64,000 bases of DNA from NCBI GenBank assembly GCA_963681505.1, contig OY811976.1, positions 1,872,916-1,936,915 on the forward strand. The letters are read 5' to 3'. Each line of letters starts with the position of its first letter. Position 1 is the stretch's first letter. The notes under the pieces were generated by a model. The model was not told the origin of the DNA. It did not search any database and was given only the letters and a program-made list of their open reading frames with translations. The translations under genes and the position numbers were made by a program. Below, in pieces: positions 56,301-64,000 of this stretch. Origin of the DNA: Eunapius fragilis (Eukaryota > Porifera > Demospongiae > Spongillida > Spongillidae).

Positions 56301-59300
56301 ACATGGTCATAGGCATGGTCACATGAGCATGTAGTGGAGGTGATGAGACACAAAACAGTGGTGGATTCAGGATTTGGGAGGGGAGGAGGTGTAGGTTAGG
56401 GGATGGGGGGAGCGCTGTGTTGTGCGGCTGTGAGCATCCTCAAATGTTCCATAATCCCTGGTTGTTTGGATGACTGATTTGCCCATGCCTGGTAGGGAGG
56501 CTATTGCAGTAGAACTGGGTGCGTAACCCGGATAAGAGATGTCCTAAGTGAGGGCTGCTGCCAGAGATGGCAAATAGCTCTTGCCACTGTATTTTTGTCC
56601 TGGTAGTTGCTTCTCACTCCTAATCCAGGCTCCATTGAAGAATGCCCCCAACCCCAATGTCATCAGTGTAGAGGTGGATGTCCTCAGCATCTTTCTATTC
56701 AGTGGCAGTGAACATGGCAATGCCGTTCCATGATGACAGGAAGCAGTCCCACCATTCAATGTCAGCCCTGGCATCTGTGTTGAGGCAGATCCTGTGGTAG
56801 AGCCTTTTAGCTGTGGTGGATAGGTGGATCAGGCAACGCAGGAAGAGATGGCCAGCTGGGACCACCTTGGAGGTGAAGGAGAGCTTGCCGATGAGGGAGA
56901 GGAGTTCCCTCATGGTAGCTGACCTCTTACCCAACCAGCATTTGATGATGGTAGTGATTTCTTGCAACTTGGCAATGGGTAACTGTAGTTGCTGTAGACT
57001 TTAGTCCAGCACGATACCCAGGAAGGTCAGGCTAGTGGCTGGTCCTTCAGACTTCTCCATGACGACTGGCATGCCCAGCTCCTGGCAGACACGCAGCATG
57101 GTGGACATGGAGTCCTGACAGGTGGGCAGTCCAGGTGGACCAAGCAGGAGGAAGTCTCCAGGTAATGCAGGAGGGTAGCTCCATAGTTGTGATCCAGGAT
57201 CCAATGGAGGGCGCTGGCAAACTCATTGAAGATGCTGGGGGCGGAACGGAGGCCAAAAGGAAGGCAGGTGTCAACATAATGTTGACCACGCCAGTGCATG
57301 CCCAGCAGTTCCCACTCTGGGGGCCGGATAGGGACCATGTGGAAGGCTGCCTGCAGGTCCAATTTGGCCATGAGAGCTCCCCTATCAAACCTACCCAGGA
57401 GAACCACAGCGTCATCAATGGTGGAGTAGAGGAGGCTGAACTCTTCCCTGCTGATGTAGTCATTGATGGTAGAGTAGTGGAGGTTGAACTCATCCCTGCT
57501 GATGTAGTCATTGATGGTGGAGTAGTGGAGGCTGAACTCATCCCTGCTGATGTAGTCATTGATGGTAGAGTAGTGGAGGCTGAACTCATCCCTGCTGATG
57601 TAGTCATTGATGGTAGAGTAGTGGAGGCTGAACTCATCCCTGCTGATGTAGTCATTGATGGTGGAGTAGTGGAGGCTGAACTCATCCCTGCTGATGTAGT
57701 CATTGATGGTGTAGTAGTGGAGGCTGAACTCATCCCTGCTGATGTAGTCATTGATGGTGGAGTAGTGGAGGCTGAACTCATCCCTGCTGATGTAGTCATT
57801 GATGGTAGAGTAGTGGAGGCTGAACTCATCCCTGCTGATGTAGTCATTGATGGTAGAGTAGTGGAGGCTGAACTCTTCCCTGCTGATGTAGTCATTGATG
57901 GTAGAGTAGTGGAGGCTGAACTCATCCCTGCTGATGTAGTCATTGATGGTGGAGTAGTGGAGGCTGAACTCATCCCTGCTGATGTAGTCATTGATGGTGG
58001 AGTAGAGGAGGCTGAACTCATCCCTGCTGATGTAGTCATTGATGGTGGAGTAGTGGAGGCTGAACTCATCCCTGCTGATGTAGTCATTGATAGTAGAGTA
58101 GTGGAGGCTGAACTCATCCCTGCTGATGTAGTCATTGATGGTGGAGTAGTGGAGGCTGAACTCATCCCTGCTGATGTAGTCATTGATGGTGGAGTAGTGG
58201 AGGCTGAACTCATCCCTGCTGATGTAGTCATTGATGGTGGAGTAGTGGAGGCTGAACTCATCCCTGCTGATGTAGTCATTGATGGTGGAGTAGTGGAGGC
58301 TGAACTCATCCCTGCTGATGTAGTCATTGATGGTGGAGTAGTGGAGGCTGAACTCATCCCTGCTGATGTAGTCATTGATGGTGGAGTAGTGGAGGCTGAA
58401 CTCATCCCTGCTGATGTAGTCATTGATGGTGGAGTAGTGGAGGCTGAACTCATCCCTGCTGATGTAGTCATTGATGGTGGAGTAGTGGAGGCTGAACTCA
58501 TCTCTGCTGATGTAGTCATTGATGGTGGAGTAGTGGAGGCTGAACTCATCCCTGCTGATGTAGTCATTGATGGTGGAGTAGTGGAGGCTGAACTCATCCC
58601 TGCTGATGTAGTCATTGATGGCGGAGTAGTGGAGGCTGAACTCTTCCCTGCTGATGTAGTCATTGATGGCGGAGTAGTGGAGGCTGAACTCATCTCTGCT
58701 GATGTAGTCATTGATGGTGGAGTAGTGGAGGCTGAACTCATCCCTGCTGATGTAGTCATTGATGGTGGAGTAGTGGAGGCTGAACTCATCCCTGCTGATG
58801 TAGTCATTGATGGTGGAGTAGTGGAGGCTGAACTCATCTCTGCTGATGTAGTCATTGATGGTGGAGTAGTGGAGGCTGAACTCATCCCTGCTGATGTAGT
58901 CATTGATGGGGGAGTAGTGGAGGCTGAACTCATCCCTGCTGATGTAGTCATTGATGGCGGAGTAGTGGAGGCTGAACTCTTCCCTGCTGATGTAGTCATT
59001 GATGGCGGAGTAGTGGAGGCTGAACTCATCCCTGCTGATGTAGTCATTGATGGTGGAGTAGTGGAGGCTGAACTCATCCCTGCTGATGTAGTCATTGATG
59101 GTGGAGTAGAGGAGGCTGAACTCTTCCCTGCTGATGTAGTCATTGATGGTGGAGTAGTGGAGGCTGAACTCATCCCTGCTGATGTAGTCATTGATGGTGG
59201 AGTAGTGGAGGCTGAACTCATCCCTGCTGATGTAGTCATTGATGGCGGAGTAGTGGAGGCTGAACTCATCCCTGCTGATGTAGTCATTGATGGTGGAGTA

Positions 59301-62216
59301 GTGGAGGCTGAACTCATCCCTGCTGATGTAGTCATTGATGGTGGAGTAGTGGAGGCTGAACTCATCCCTGCTGATGTAGTCATTGATGGTGGAGTAGTGG
59401 AGGCTGAACTCATCCCTGCTGATGTAGTCATTGATGGTGGAGTAGTGGAGGCTGAACTCATCCCTGCTGATGTAGTCATTGATGGTGTAGTAGTGGAGGC
59501 TGAACTCATCCCTGCTGATGTAGTCATTGATGGTGGAGTAGTGGAGGCTGAACTCTTCCCTGCTGATGTAGTCATTGATGCTATGATCTTCTAGAGCAAA
59601 GAGATGGAGGATCATCCTCCACTTGCTGTTCTTCCCTGACCATCTGGAGATCCTCAAGTCTTTTAGAGGACAATAGGAAATGGGCCCAGAACCTAGCCAG
59701 AGTCCACCTCTTTCTTGAGTTCTGCATCTACGACCAGGCGAGGCCAGATGGACCTGGATGGAAGCTGGCCTCATGTTGAAGCAGGCGCTCCACAAGGACT
59801 GATCTCAATTTCGCACCTCACTTGTGAGGTCCTCTGCCTTGGGCTGAGCAATAATGCCCACCTATTGCCTGAGGAGCAGCATTTGTAGCCAAAATGTAAA
59901 AGTTTAGCAAGAAGTTCAGGTCATTGATAGGCTGGCTATGAGACTGATTTTTCCCAGAACACCATTTATAGTTAGCAATACAATACCTGAAACCAGACAA
60001 AGGGACAATCTAGTTTGGGGAGAGTTTGTACGTGGGGAGAGCTGTAGACAGAGAGGTAGGCTTGACCTACTAACCTTTTACTTTCAACACACTATATGCT
60101 TTCCAATGCCCCCATCTAAGCAGGGGGGGGGGGGGGGGGGGGGGGGGGGAAGAGTGCACAACCATTTGCACTTCATGCAAAAAAAAACACTTAAAGTTAT
60201 TGTGTTTTGTTCTTGGAGCAATGATGCATACCGGGACAGCACACATAGAAAAGATTATTTACGTATATAAGTTTAGAAACCAAGCTGCACAAATGTACAG
60301 AGCCCTGACTGCTATGACTTTGCTTGGAGTTCATTGAAGCCAGCAACATCAGTTACGTGAGCAAAACAGACAGGTAGAAAAGATCTTTTACTTATATCAG
60401 TAAAACATAGGTTGTTTGCAATGAATTGCTTTTGGCCAATCCTGTAAGATCAATAATCTATGTTCGGAATCACTACTCCTAATCATACATGTAACAATGT
60501 TTAATTAACAGTTACAGTTGGGTAACTAAATTGCACATACATGTACTATAGTACCAATCTAGGGGGGTATGGTATAGCAGCATACACACACACATCTCTG
60601 CAGTGAGTGCATCTACTCCTGTAACCATTACCTAAGCACAGCAACTATAAATCTCATTATCTGGTACTGTAACAGACAGTTTTGGCTGTGTTATAATCAG
60701 ACATTATGAATTCCACCTGCTCATTACGTCTGCTTCCAGATCAAATCATAGAGATGGGTGCACACAATGTATTGGTGATGGTAATGGATGAATCAGCTGA
60801 TGGTAGGTCCCGGTGGATCCAGTGATGGTGGATGGATCACCTGATGGTAGGTCCCAGTGGAGCCAGTGATGGTGGATGGATCACCTGATGGTAGGGTCTC
60901 TGTGGAGCCAGTGATGGTGTGTGGATCACTTGATGGTAGGGTCTCTTGGAGCCAGTGATGGTGGATGGATCACCTGATGGTAGGGTCTCTGTGGAGCCAG
61001 TGATGGTGGATGGATCACCTGATGGTAGGGTCCCAGTGGAACCAGTGATGGTGGATGGATCACATGATGGTAGGGTCTCTGTGGAGCCAGTGATGGTGGA
61101 TGGATCACCTGATGGTAGGGTCTCTGTGGAGCCAGTGATGGTGGATGGATGACCTGATGGTAGGGTCCCAGTGGAACCAGTGATGGTGGATGGATCACCT
61201 GATGGTAGGGTCTCTGTGGAGCCAGTGATGGTGGATGGATCACATGATAGTAGGGTCCCAATGGATCCAGTGATGGTGGGTGGATCACCTGATGGTAGCA
61301 CCCCTGAGATGGCAGGTTGCATCAAATGGGGATATACAATGGTTCATCTTCCTGTCACAGCTCAGTGGGTGAGCATGGATCATCTGACTGCAGCATGCTA
61401 AATAAGTAAGCACCACATGTTGAATATTGTACCCATCTCCTCTTAGACCATCCCACTAATTCATTGGATGTTGTTCTATTTAGTGCTGCAGTTTATAACC
61501 TTGCTCGCACAAGCTGTAAGAGAAGTGATGACAAAGAGATTATCCCAGCTCCTAATGGTAAACAATAACATGTACAAGCTTGCAGTTTGGCGTTTATGTA
61601 ATTAATTATATCGTACTCAGGGGTCATTTATGTGGTGCGTCTATCGTTCAACTTGTCAAAATATATTATTACAAGAATGTGACATCAACCAGGCGTCATG
61701 TACTTAGTAGCGGCTCCCACATCAACACTTCCACACATCAGGAAAATTACGTACTTCAGTAAGCTGTTGGTGTACACAGTACAACCCTCAGTACCTCCCC
61801 TTAATTAGTTCACAGTTATAGGTGTTTGTCAGAATTTGACTCTAGCCACCAAAGATTCAATTTACTAAATGGACTCACTATATGTTGTCAATGTGCTTCC
61901 ACACAACACAGGAGCTCTTCCATTTCAATTTTTTGTTCACGACCTTAGTGTAAAACAAATCTCATGTATACATTCATAGATACATTCATAGATACTACAC
62001 TACCTGCCTTCAACAGGTAGGTCAAGCAGGGACTATGCTGGTACGATGCTTGCGATGTCGTTGCATGTGCACATGCCTAAAAATTCATCCCTTCTCTCTT
62101 TAATTTCATGTCCTCAAATAGCACTAGATGTCTCAGGCACAAACGTAACACCTTACATACACATCCCTCCCGACCTGCACAGTCCAGTAAGCATACACAA
62201 CGACAGTGTTTATTAA
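44219..62216 (+). CDS. Receptor gene 2: Ig-FN3-TM with duplicated TM cassettes
   Basis: Main path: 44219-44309 (signal), 44430-44735 (Ig-like), 50075-50383 (FN3), 50598-50658 and 51206-51240 (TM split across two exons), 51322-51357 (juxtamembrane), 61447-61557 and 62122-62216 (cytoplasmic tail). All phases agree. If the GTAAGT donor at 51358 is not used, the frame stops at 51368, giving a short-tailed form of 282 aa. Duplicate TM-region exons at 52073-52148, 52527-52589, 53330-53364 and 53447-53502 lie between. The Ig domain carries the same F-x-C-S-A-T ... A-S-R-G-I signature as receptor gene 1, so the genes look like tandem paralogues. Joining the distal tail exons to this gene is inference from phase; a separate gene end is possible. 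Confidence 0.55.
44430..44735 (+). CDS. Receptor gene 2 exon 2: Ig-like domain
   Basis: Reads LAAGVTPPLDQTVMLGEAA, TFSCSATNVNDIIFEVVN, a central WASRGIS, LYLTVRGDADNNGI and ILCSVVF, ending AKLTVQG. Cysteine pair FSC/ILC. Phase 1 both ends. Confidence 0.75.
44736..47158. other. Intron 2 of receptor gene 2, repeat-rich 5' part
   Basis: Contains a diverged foldback family F arm (about 45105-45290), a degenerate G-rich array at 45420-45715, and an 80-bp direct duplicate (45883-45961 and 46320-46405, both beginning GGCGGTAGAAAGGGGGCCAG). C-tracts lie near 45917 and 46880-46898. Confidence 0.5.
47159..47203. repeat. Perfect hairpin, 22-bp arms, 1-bp loop
   Basis: GCCACCTCTCAGTGAGTCCA(GA) and its exact inverse around one T. 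A degenerate direct copy of the arm start (GAGCCACCTCTCAG) precedes it at 47143. Confidence 0.8.
47900..49985. repeat. 13-bp minisatellite, about 160 units
   Basis: Unit TCTGCTGGTTAGG, with T/C variation at the first base (GGTCT or GGCCT) and rare TATGC, TCCTGC and TTCTGG variants. It lies about 90 bp before the FN3 exon of receptor gene 2. Each unit contains TTAGG, but the rest of the 13-mer rules out a simple telomeric array. Confidence 0.95.
50075..50383 (+). CDS. Receptor gene 2 exon 3: FN3 domain
   Basis: Begins PPSAPQNLTAAHVGYTYINL then TWYPPVDPG, with SYHGVNGSSNGTSN, LSPGHTYIMTVVAGNG and VSGDEGTRSASINVTI: a textbook FN3 with the B-strand Trp, the L-x-P-x-x-x-Y motif and the N-G loop. 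Many N-glycosylation sites (NGS, NGT, NTT, NVT). Phase 1 both ends. Confidence 0.85.
50598..50658 (+). CDS. Receptor gene 2 cassette A exon 1: TM, first half
   Basis: Reads (D)NTYDIVAVVEFGVFLFANL and leaves two bases for the next exon. The donor GTGAGT aligns with the donors of cassettes B and C (same GAGTTCCATAG/AAGTTCCATAG follow-on). If unspliced, a TGA follows at once, giving an alternative short end. Confidence 0.55.
50671..51187. repeat. 26-bp minisatellite A, about 20 units
   Basis: Unit about GTTTGGTGTTCCCTCCATTG plus TACCAT. Starts about 12 bp after the exon donor. All six frames are open (26 bp shifts frame each unit), so the long ORFs here are artefacts. Confidence 0.95.
51206..51240 (+). 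CDS. Receptor gene 2 cassette A exon 2: TM, second half
   Basis: Reads TLCAGLLIWRN, completing a hydrophobic run with the preceding exon. 35 nt, identical in length and phase to 53330-53364 (ALIAYLWIWMK). Confidence 0.55.
51322..51368 (+). CDS. Receptor gene 2 cassette A exon 3: juxtamembrane
   Basis: Reads (D)QGRNYGIDMDI then either a GTAAGT donor at 51358 (phase 1, compatible with 61447) or ISKS and a stop at 51368. This would be a choice between long and short tails. Confidence 0.45.
51465..51575. repeat. Dispersed repeat shared with 55170-55270
   Basis: Both copies carry GTGGATTACTTCCTCTAA, GACAGAGTATTGAATTT and GAGCATGCCT in order. Followed here by one diverged foldback family F arm (to about 51665). 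Confidence 0.55.
52073..52148 (+). CDS. Receptor gene 2 cassette B: TM exon made of Val/Met codons
   Basis: Acceptor CCACTGTAG, then LLVSMVMMVMMMMVTVVVVV and VTMW, donor GTAAGT. Phase 1 in, two bases out, exactly as cassette A, so it could replace A. The exon is largely a GTG/ATG repeat, yet the hydrophobic frame is the one set by the splice phases. No second-half exon of its own was found; it could splice to 53330. Confidence 0.45.
52160..52378. repeat. 26-bp minisatellite B, about 8 units
   Basis: Same unit as array A, beginning after TAAGTTCCATAGTCTTGCCC directly past the cassette B donor. Confidence 0.9.
52527..52589 (+). CDS. Receptor gene 2 cassette C exon 1: TM, first half
   Basis: Reads NAMKYAVFVLTGMLAPTLIL in the hydrophobic frame, with donor GTAAGT leaving two bases. 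Entry in that frame needs two carried bases, unlike cassettes A and B; with a phase-1 entry it hits TGA after three codons. So it is either a decayed cassette or used only after another cassette. Confidence 0.35.
52605..53310. repeat. 26-bp minisatellite C, about 27 units
   Basis: Same unit as arrays A and B, with TTTGATATTCCC variants at its left edge. Confidence 0.95.
53330..53364 (+). CDS. Receptor gene 2 cassette C exon 2: TM, second half
   Basis: Reads ALIAYLWIWMK after borrowing the first base to complete Phe. Aligns with TLCAGLLIWRN of cassette A, and the introns on both sides are also alignable. Confidence 0.5.
53447..53502 (+). CDS. Receptor gene 2 cassette C exon 3: tail
   Basis: In the spliced phase it reads RGRRGKMATNHFMSYSS then TAG. 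Another frame of the same DNA reads RKEGENGYQPFYELFQLGEY to a stop near 53531, richer in tyrosine and perhaps the ancestral tail. The phase conflict may reflect decay. Confidence 0.35.
53550..54930. other. Intronic DNA of receptor gene 2
   Basis: No recognised exon. The minus-strand frame at 54015-54230 shows no family resemblance. A G-tract lies at 54661-54674. Confidence 0.4.
54949..55068. mobile_element. Palindromic MITE family T, perfect 53-bp arms, 9-bp TSD
   Basis: TAGTCTCGTCCCCAGACCC to its exact inverse ending CGAGACTA, 14-bp loop. It is flanked by AAGGATGGC on both sides (54940-54948; 55069-55077), a perfect 9-bp target duplication that proves recent insertion. Confidence 0.9.
55400..55851. 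mobile_element. Inverted-repeat element filled by a 28-bp minisatellite
   Basis: GGACATGGTTTTGGTAGTGG at the left and its inverse at 55815-55851 form ends of about 35 bp. Between them lie about 12 copies of a 28-bp unit (GGGCATGRGACATGAGCATG plus TAGTGGAA) at 55468-55803. Confidence 0.75.
55855..56500. other. No gene seen
   Basis: Contains one CAGTGGTGGATTCAGG MITE-like tip at 56361. Confidence 0.45.
56530..59990 (-). pseudogene. DIRS/Ty3-type retroelement RT-RNase H with internal repeat expansion
   Basis: Minus strand. The N-terminal side (59800-59590) has NSKWRMILHLFALEDHSIND. After the repeat array the frame continues IDDAVVLLGRFDRGALMAKL and LDLQAAFHMVPI (RT motif A), then WRGQHYVDTCLPFGLRSAPS (motif B). 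A one-base loss near 57157 breaks the YxDD box (motif C). The next frame carries DFLLLGPPGL ... EGPATSLTFLGIVLD. 56967-56695 has MRELLSLIGKLSFTSKVVPA and ARADIEWWDCFLSSWNG. RNase H remnants (GLGAFFNGAWIRSEKQLPG) reach about 56544. The order and wording match DIRS-like elements; no tyrosine recombinase was found. At least three frame breaks make it inactive. Confidence 0.75.
57413..59585. repeat. 48-bp minisatellite in the RT frame, about 45 units
   Basis: Each unit encodes INDYISRDEFSLHYST on the minus strand (variants REEF, LLYST, HYSA). This is the natural RT segment between motif-0/1 residues, still in frame with RT at both ends. Because 48 is a multiple of three and the unit lacks stops, one other minus frame and a plus frame (819 codons) are also open; these are shadows. 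Confidence 0.95.
60121..60150. repeat. Poly-G tract, about 28 bp
   Basis: Uninterrupted G-run. Confidence 0.95.
60151..60780. other. No gene seen
   Basis: AT-rich intronic DNA. An acceptor-like CTGCTTCCAG at 60738 precedes a short open frame that ends within the next minisatellite. Confidence 0.4.
60783..61310. repeat. 45-bp minisatellite, about 12 units
   Basis: Unit GTGGAGCCAGTGATGGTGGA plus TGGATCACCTGATGGTAGGGTCTCT-like remainder. Open on both strands (15-residue period, VEPVMVDGSPDGRVS on plus). No splice or start signal supports translation. Confidence 0.9.
61447..61557 (+). CDS. Receptor gene 2 distal exon: cytoplasmic region
   Basis: Acceptor CCTCTTAG, then HPTNSLDVVLFSAAVYNLAR and TSCKRSDDKEIIPAPN, donor GGTAAAC; phase 1 both ends. 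Contains a tyrosine in AVYNLA. Phase fits the juxtamembrane exon at 51322-51357. Confidence 0.5.
62122..62216 (+). CDS. Receptor gene 2 last exon: tail end
   Basis: Acceptor CTCAAATAG, then LDVSGTNVTPYIHIPPDLHS and PVSIHNDSVY, then TAA. Tyrosines in PYIHIP (SH2-type Y-x-x-P-like context) and a C-terminal SVY. Phase-1 entry follows the 61557 donor. Confidence 0.5.
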
Positions 62217-62573
62217 TGAAGACCTAGTTAAGCTGGCACTGTGCATGTACATGTACCAACATGGCGCAAGTGTACCGCTCCAGAGCCCATGTCTACACTT
62301 CATTAATGCACGAGAGCCATTATGGTGTTCACAACGTATATAGGTCAGTACGCACAGAAATAAGTACATGTACATGTACCTCATGAGCTTCAAGCCATAA
62401 AACAGACACCTTTTTGTGTGATAAAGCCACTTGATCTTATGTCAAAGGTCAGAGGTGTTTCTTAACCATAGTATGGCTTATAGGTACTCAGTGTGCTTAG
62501 TGTATAGCGCATTCCAAAGGACACCGGTTGTCGGGTTCGTTACTATGGGACAGCAAAAAGTTCTTCTCTACTA

Positions 62574-62645
62574 AGGTAGTTGCTCTGTACCAGTATTTGG
62601 CTCAACGTTGTATTGAGCCAAATACTGGCAGAGAGCAACTACCTT
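62574..62645. repeat. Foldback, about 34-bp arms
   Basis: GGTAGTTGCTCTG-CCAGTATTTGGCTCAA and its inverse around a short CGTTGTA loop, with one small mismatch (TA insertion). Confidence 0.75.
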
Positions 62646-62684
62646 CCTCTACGAAGCAACTTGGTGGTGTGTACGTGTAGCGTA

Positions 62685-62702
62685 ATGTGTGTGTGTATAT
62701 GT

Positions 62703-62743
<41 letters not shown>
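62685..62743. repeat. (GT)n microsatellite
   Basis: About 58 bp, interrupted by TATATG and TATG. Confidence 0.9.
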
Positions 62744-62744
<1 letters not shown>

Positions 62745-62872
62745 TATAGGTTTGTTGTGTTGTCATTATCTTCTCTTACATTCTTATGGATACTTTTTTT
62801 GTGTGGCTGTAATATCTATTCGCATCATTTTTAATTAGGTTACTGCTACCAGAATTAGGTTGCTAAAGGCCG

Positions 62873-63029
62873 GCATACACAGGTCAACTTTTGTTGAGCA
62901 ACAAGTTGATTGTGCGATGAATGCAATTATATTTTCAGTAAAACATTAGTTTACTGATATTTTGCAAGAAATTTACAAAAATTCATAGTGTTGCTCAACA
63001 AAAGTTGACCCTTGTATGCCGGCCTTAAG
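62873..63029. mobile_element. MITE with AAGGCCGGCATACA ends, about 155 bp
   Basis: Inverted ends AAGGCCGGCATACACAGGTC and its counterpart extend inward through AACTTTTGTTGAGCAACA, about 38 bp each. Confidence 0.75.
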
Positions 63030-63249
63030 GATATGTTTTAAAATGTGTTTGTTATTGCTGCTAACACATGTACTTAGTTTGTGATATATGTAAATTTGGT
63101 CTAGGATCCTGGTATAAGAAATGATAAATCCCTTCCATATACCCCTAGACCTGGGCAACACTGGGAGTGCCTTCCATGCACACCTGTCCAAATTTGGTGA
63201 TTATCAACCAATATGATCTTTCAGTTCAAACTAACAACCAAATCTACCT

Positions 63250-64000
63250 CATCCATGTCACCCTCCTCCCTCACTCCTCCCTCACGGTCCACCATGTCAC
63301 CCTCCTCCCTCATGGTCCACCATATCATCCTCCTCCCTAACTCCCTCATGGTCCACCATGTCACCCTCCTCCCTCACTCCTCCCTCATGGTCCACCATGT
63401 CACCCTCCTCCCTCACTCCTCCCTCATGGTCCACCATGTCACCCTCCTCCCTCATGGTCCACCATATCATCCTCCTCCCTAACTCCCTCATGGTCCACCA
63501 TGTCACCCTCCTCCCTCACTCCTCCCTCATGGTCCACCATGTCATCCTCCTCCCTCATGGTCCACCATATCATCCTCCTCCCTAACTCCCTCATGGTCCA
63601 CCATGTCACCCTCCTCCCTCATGGTCCACCATGTCACCCTCCTCCCTCATGGTCCACCATTTCACCCTCCTCCTTCCCTCATGGTCCACCATGTCACCCT
63701 TCTCCCTCACCTCTCCCTCATGGTCCACCATGTCACCCTCCTCCCTCACACCTCCCTCATGGTCCACCATGTCACCCTCCTCCCTCACCCCTCCCTCATG
63801 GTCCACCATGTCACCCTCCTCCCTCATGGTCCACCATGTCACCCTCCTCCCTCATGGTCCACCATGTCACCCTCCTCCCTCATGGTCCACTATGTCACCC
63901 TCCTCCCTCACCTCTCCCTCATGGTCCACCATGTCACCTTCCTCCCTCACCCCTCCCTCATGGTCCACCATGTCACCCTCCTCCCTCACCCCTCCCTCAT
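63250..64000. repeat. CATGGTCCACCATGTCACCC minisatellite, runs off the window
   Basis: Units of 28 or 37 bp built from TCATGGTCCACCATGTCACC plus CTCCTCCCTCAC spacers. All frames here are repeat artefacts. Confidence 0.9.

Noticed and set aside
57135..59594. 819-codon plus-strand frame and 842-codon second minus-strand frame
   Set aside because: Shadows of the 48-bp repeat, whose length keeps several frames open; the RT motifs are only in the 922-codon minus frame and its continuation.
60837..61401. Secreted repeat protein from the 45-bp array
   Set aside because: Open on both strands, units differ only by silent-looking and conservative changes expected of any 45-bp array, and no exon boundaries or signal peptide support it.

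Overview
This is eukaryotic (animal) genomic DNA: split genes with GT-AG introns, Ig and fibronectin-III receptor exons in a single intron phase, many microsatellites, and dense DNA-transposon and MITE debris. The receptor architecture, the short introns and the MITE styles suggest a demosponge. That assignment is inference from pattern, not from a marker gene.

Layout. 0-3 kb: a MITE, the broken C-terminus of a non-LTR retroelement, and two fragments of an NFX1/ZNFX1-type zinc-finger gene. 3-18.7 kb: mostly repeats (a TTAA-flanked inverted-repeat element, a foldback family of about 800 bp, a second inverted-repeat MITE family). Among them are the decayed exons of a SAM- and BTB-like gene (10.6-14.6 kb). 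18.8-36.7 kb: receptor gene 1, eight exons, about 529 aa: signal peptide, Ig-like, two FN3, a further ectodomain, a Ser/Thr/Tyr-rich stalk, one TM helix and a tail with an NPVY motif. Its last intron holds an apparently intact Tigger/pogo-like transposon with about 1 kb terminal inverted repeats and a rearranged non-LTR retroelement. 37-44 kb: minisatellites, palindromic MITEs and G-tracts. 44.2-62.2 kb: receptor gene 2, a paralogue (signal peptide, Ig-like, FN3, split TM exons, tyrosine-bearing tail). Its TM exons lie in a tandemly duplicated cassette region, each cassette followed by a 26-bp intronic minisatellite. A 13-bp minisatellite (about 160 units) fills an upstream intron. A DIRS-like retroelement carrying a 48-bp in-frame repeat (about 45 units) lies in the 3' intron. 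62.5-64 kb: hairpin, GT microsatellite, small MITE and another minisatellite running off the end.

The two receptors share the Ig signature F-x-C-S-A-T ... A-S-R-G-I and phase-1 junctions, so they look like tandem paralogues of a cell-surface recognition family that signals through tyrosine motifs. The most unusual items are the duplicated TM-exon cassettes of gene 2, a TM exon built from GTG/ATG repeats, the 16-residue amplification inside a reverse transcriptase, and a Tigger-type transposase in an element flanked by a 9-bp duplication. Exon boundaries are hand-derived from splice sites and phase, without transcript evidence.
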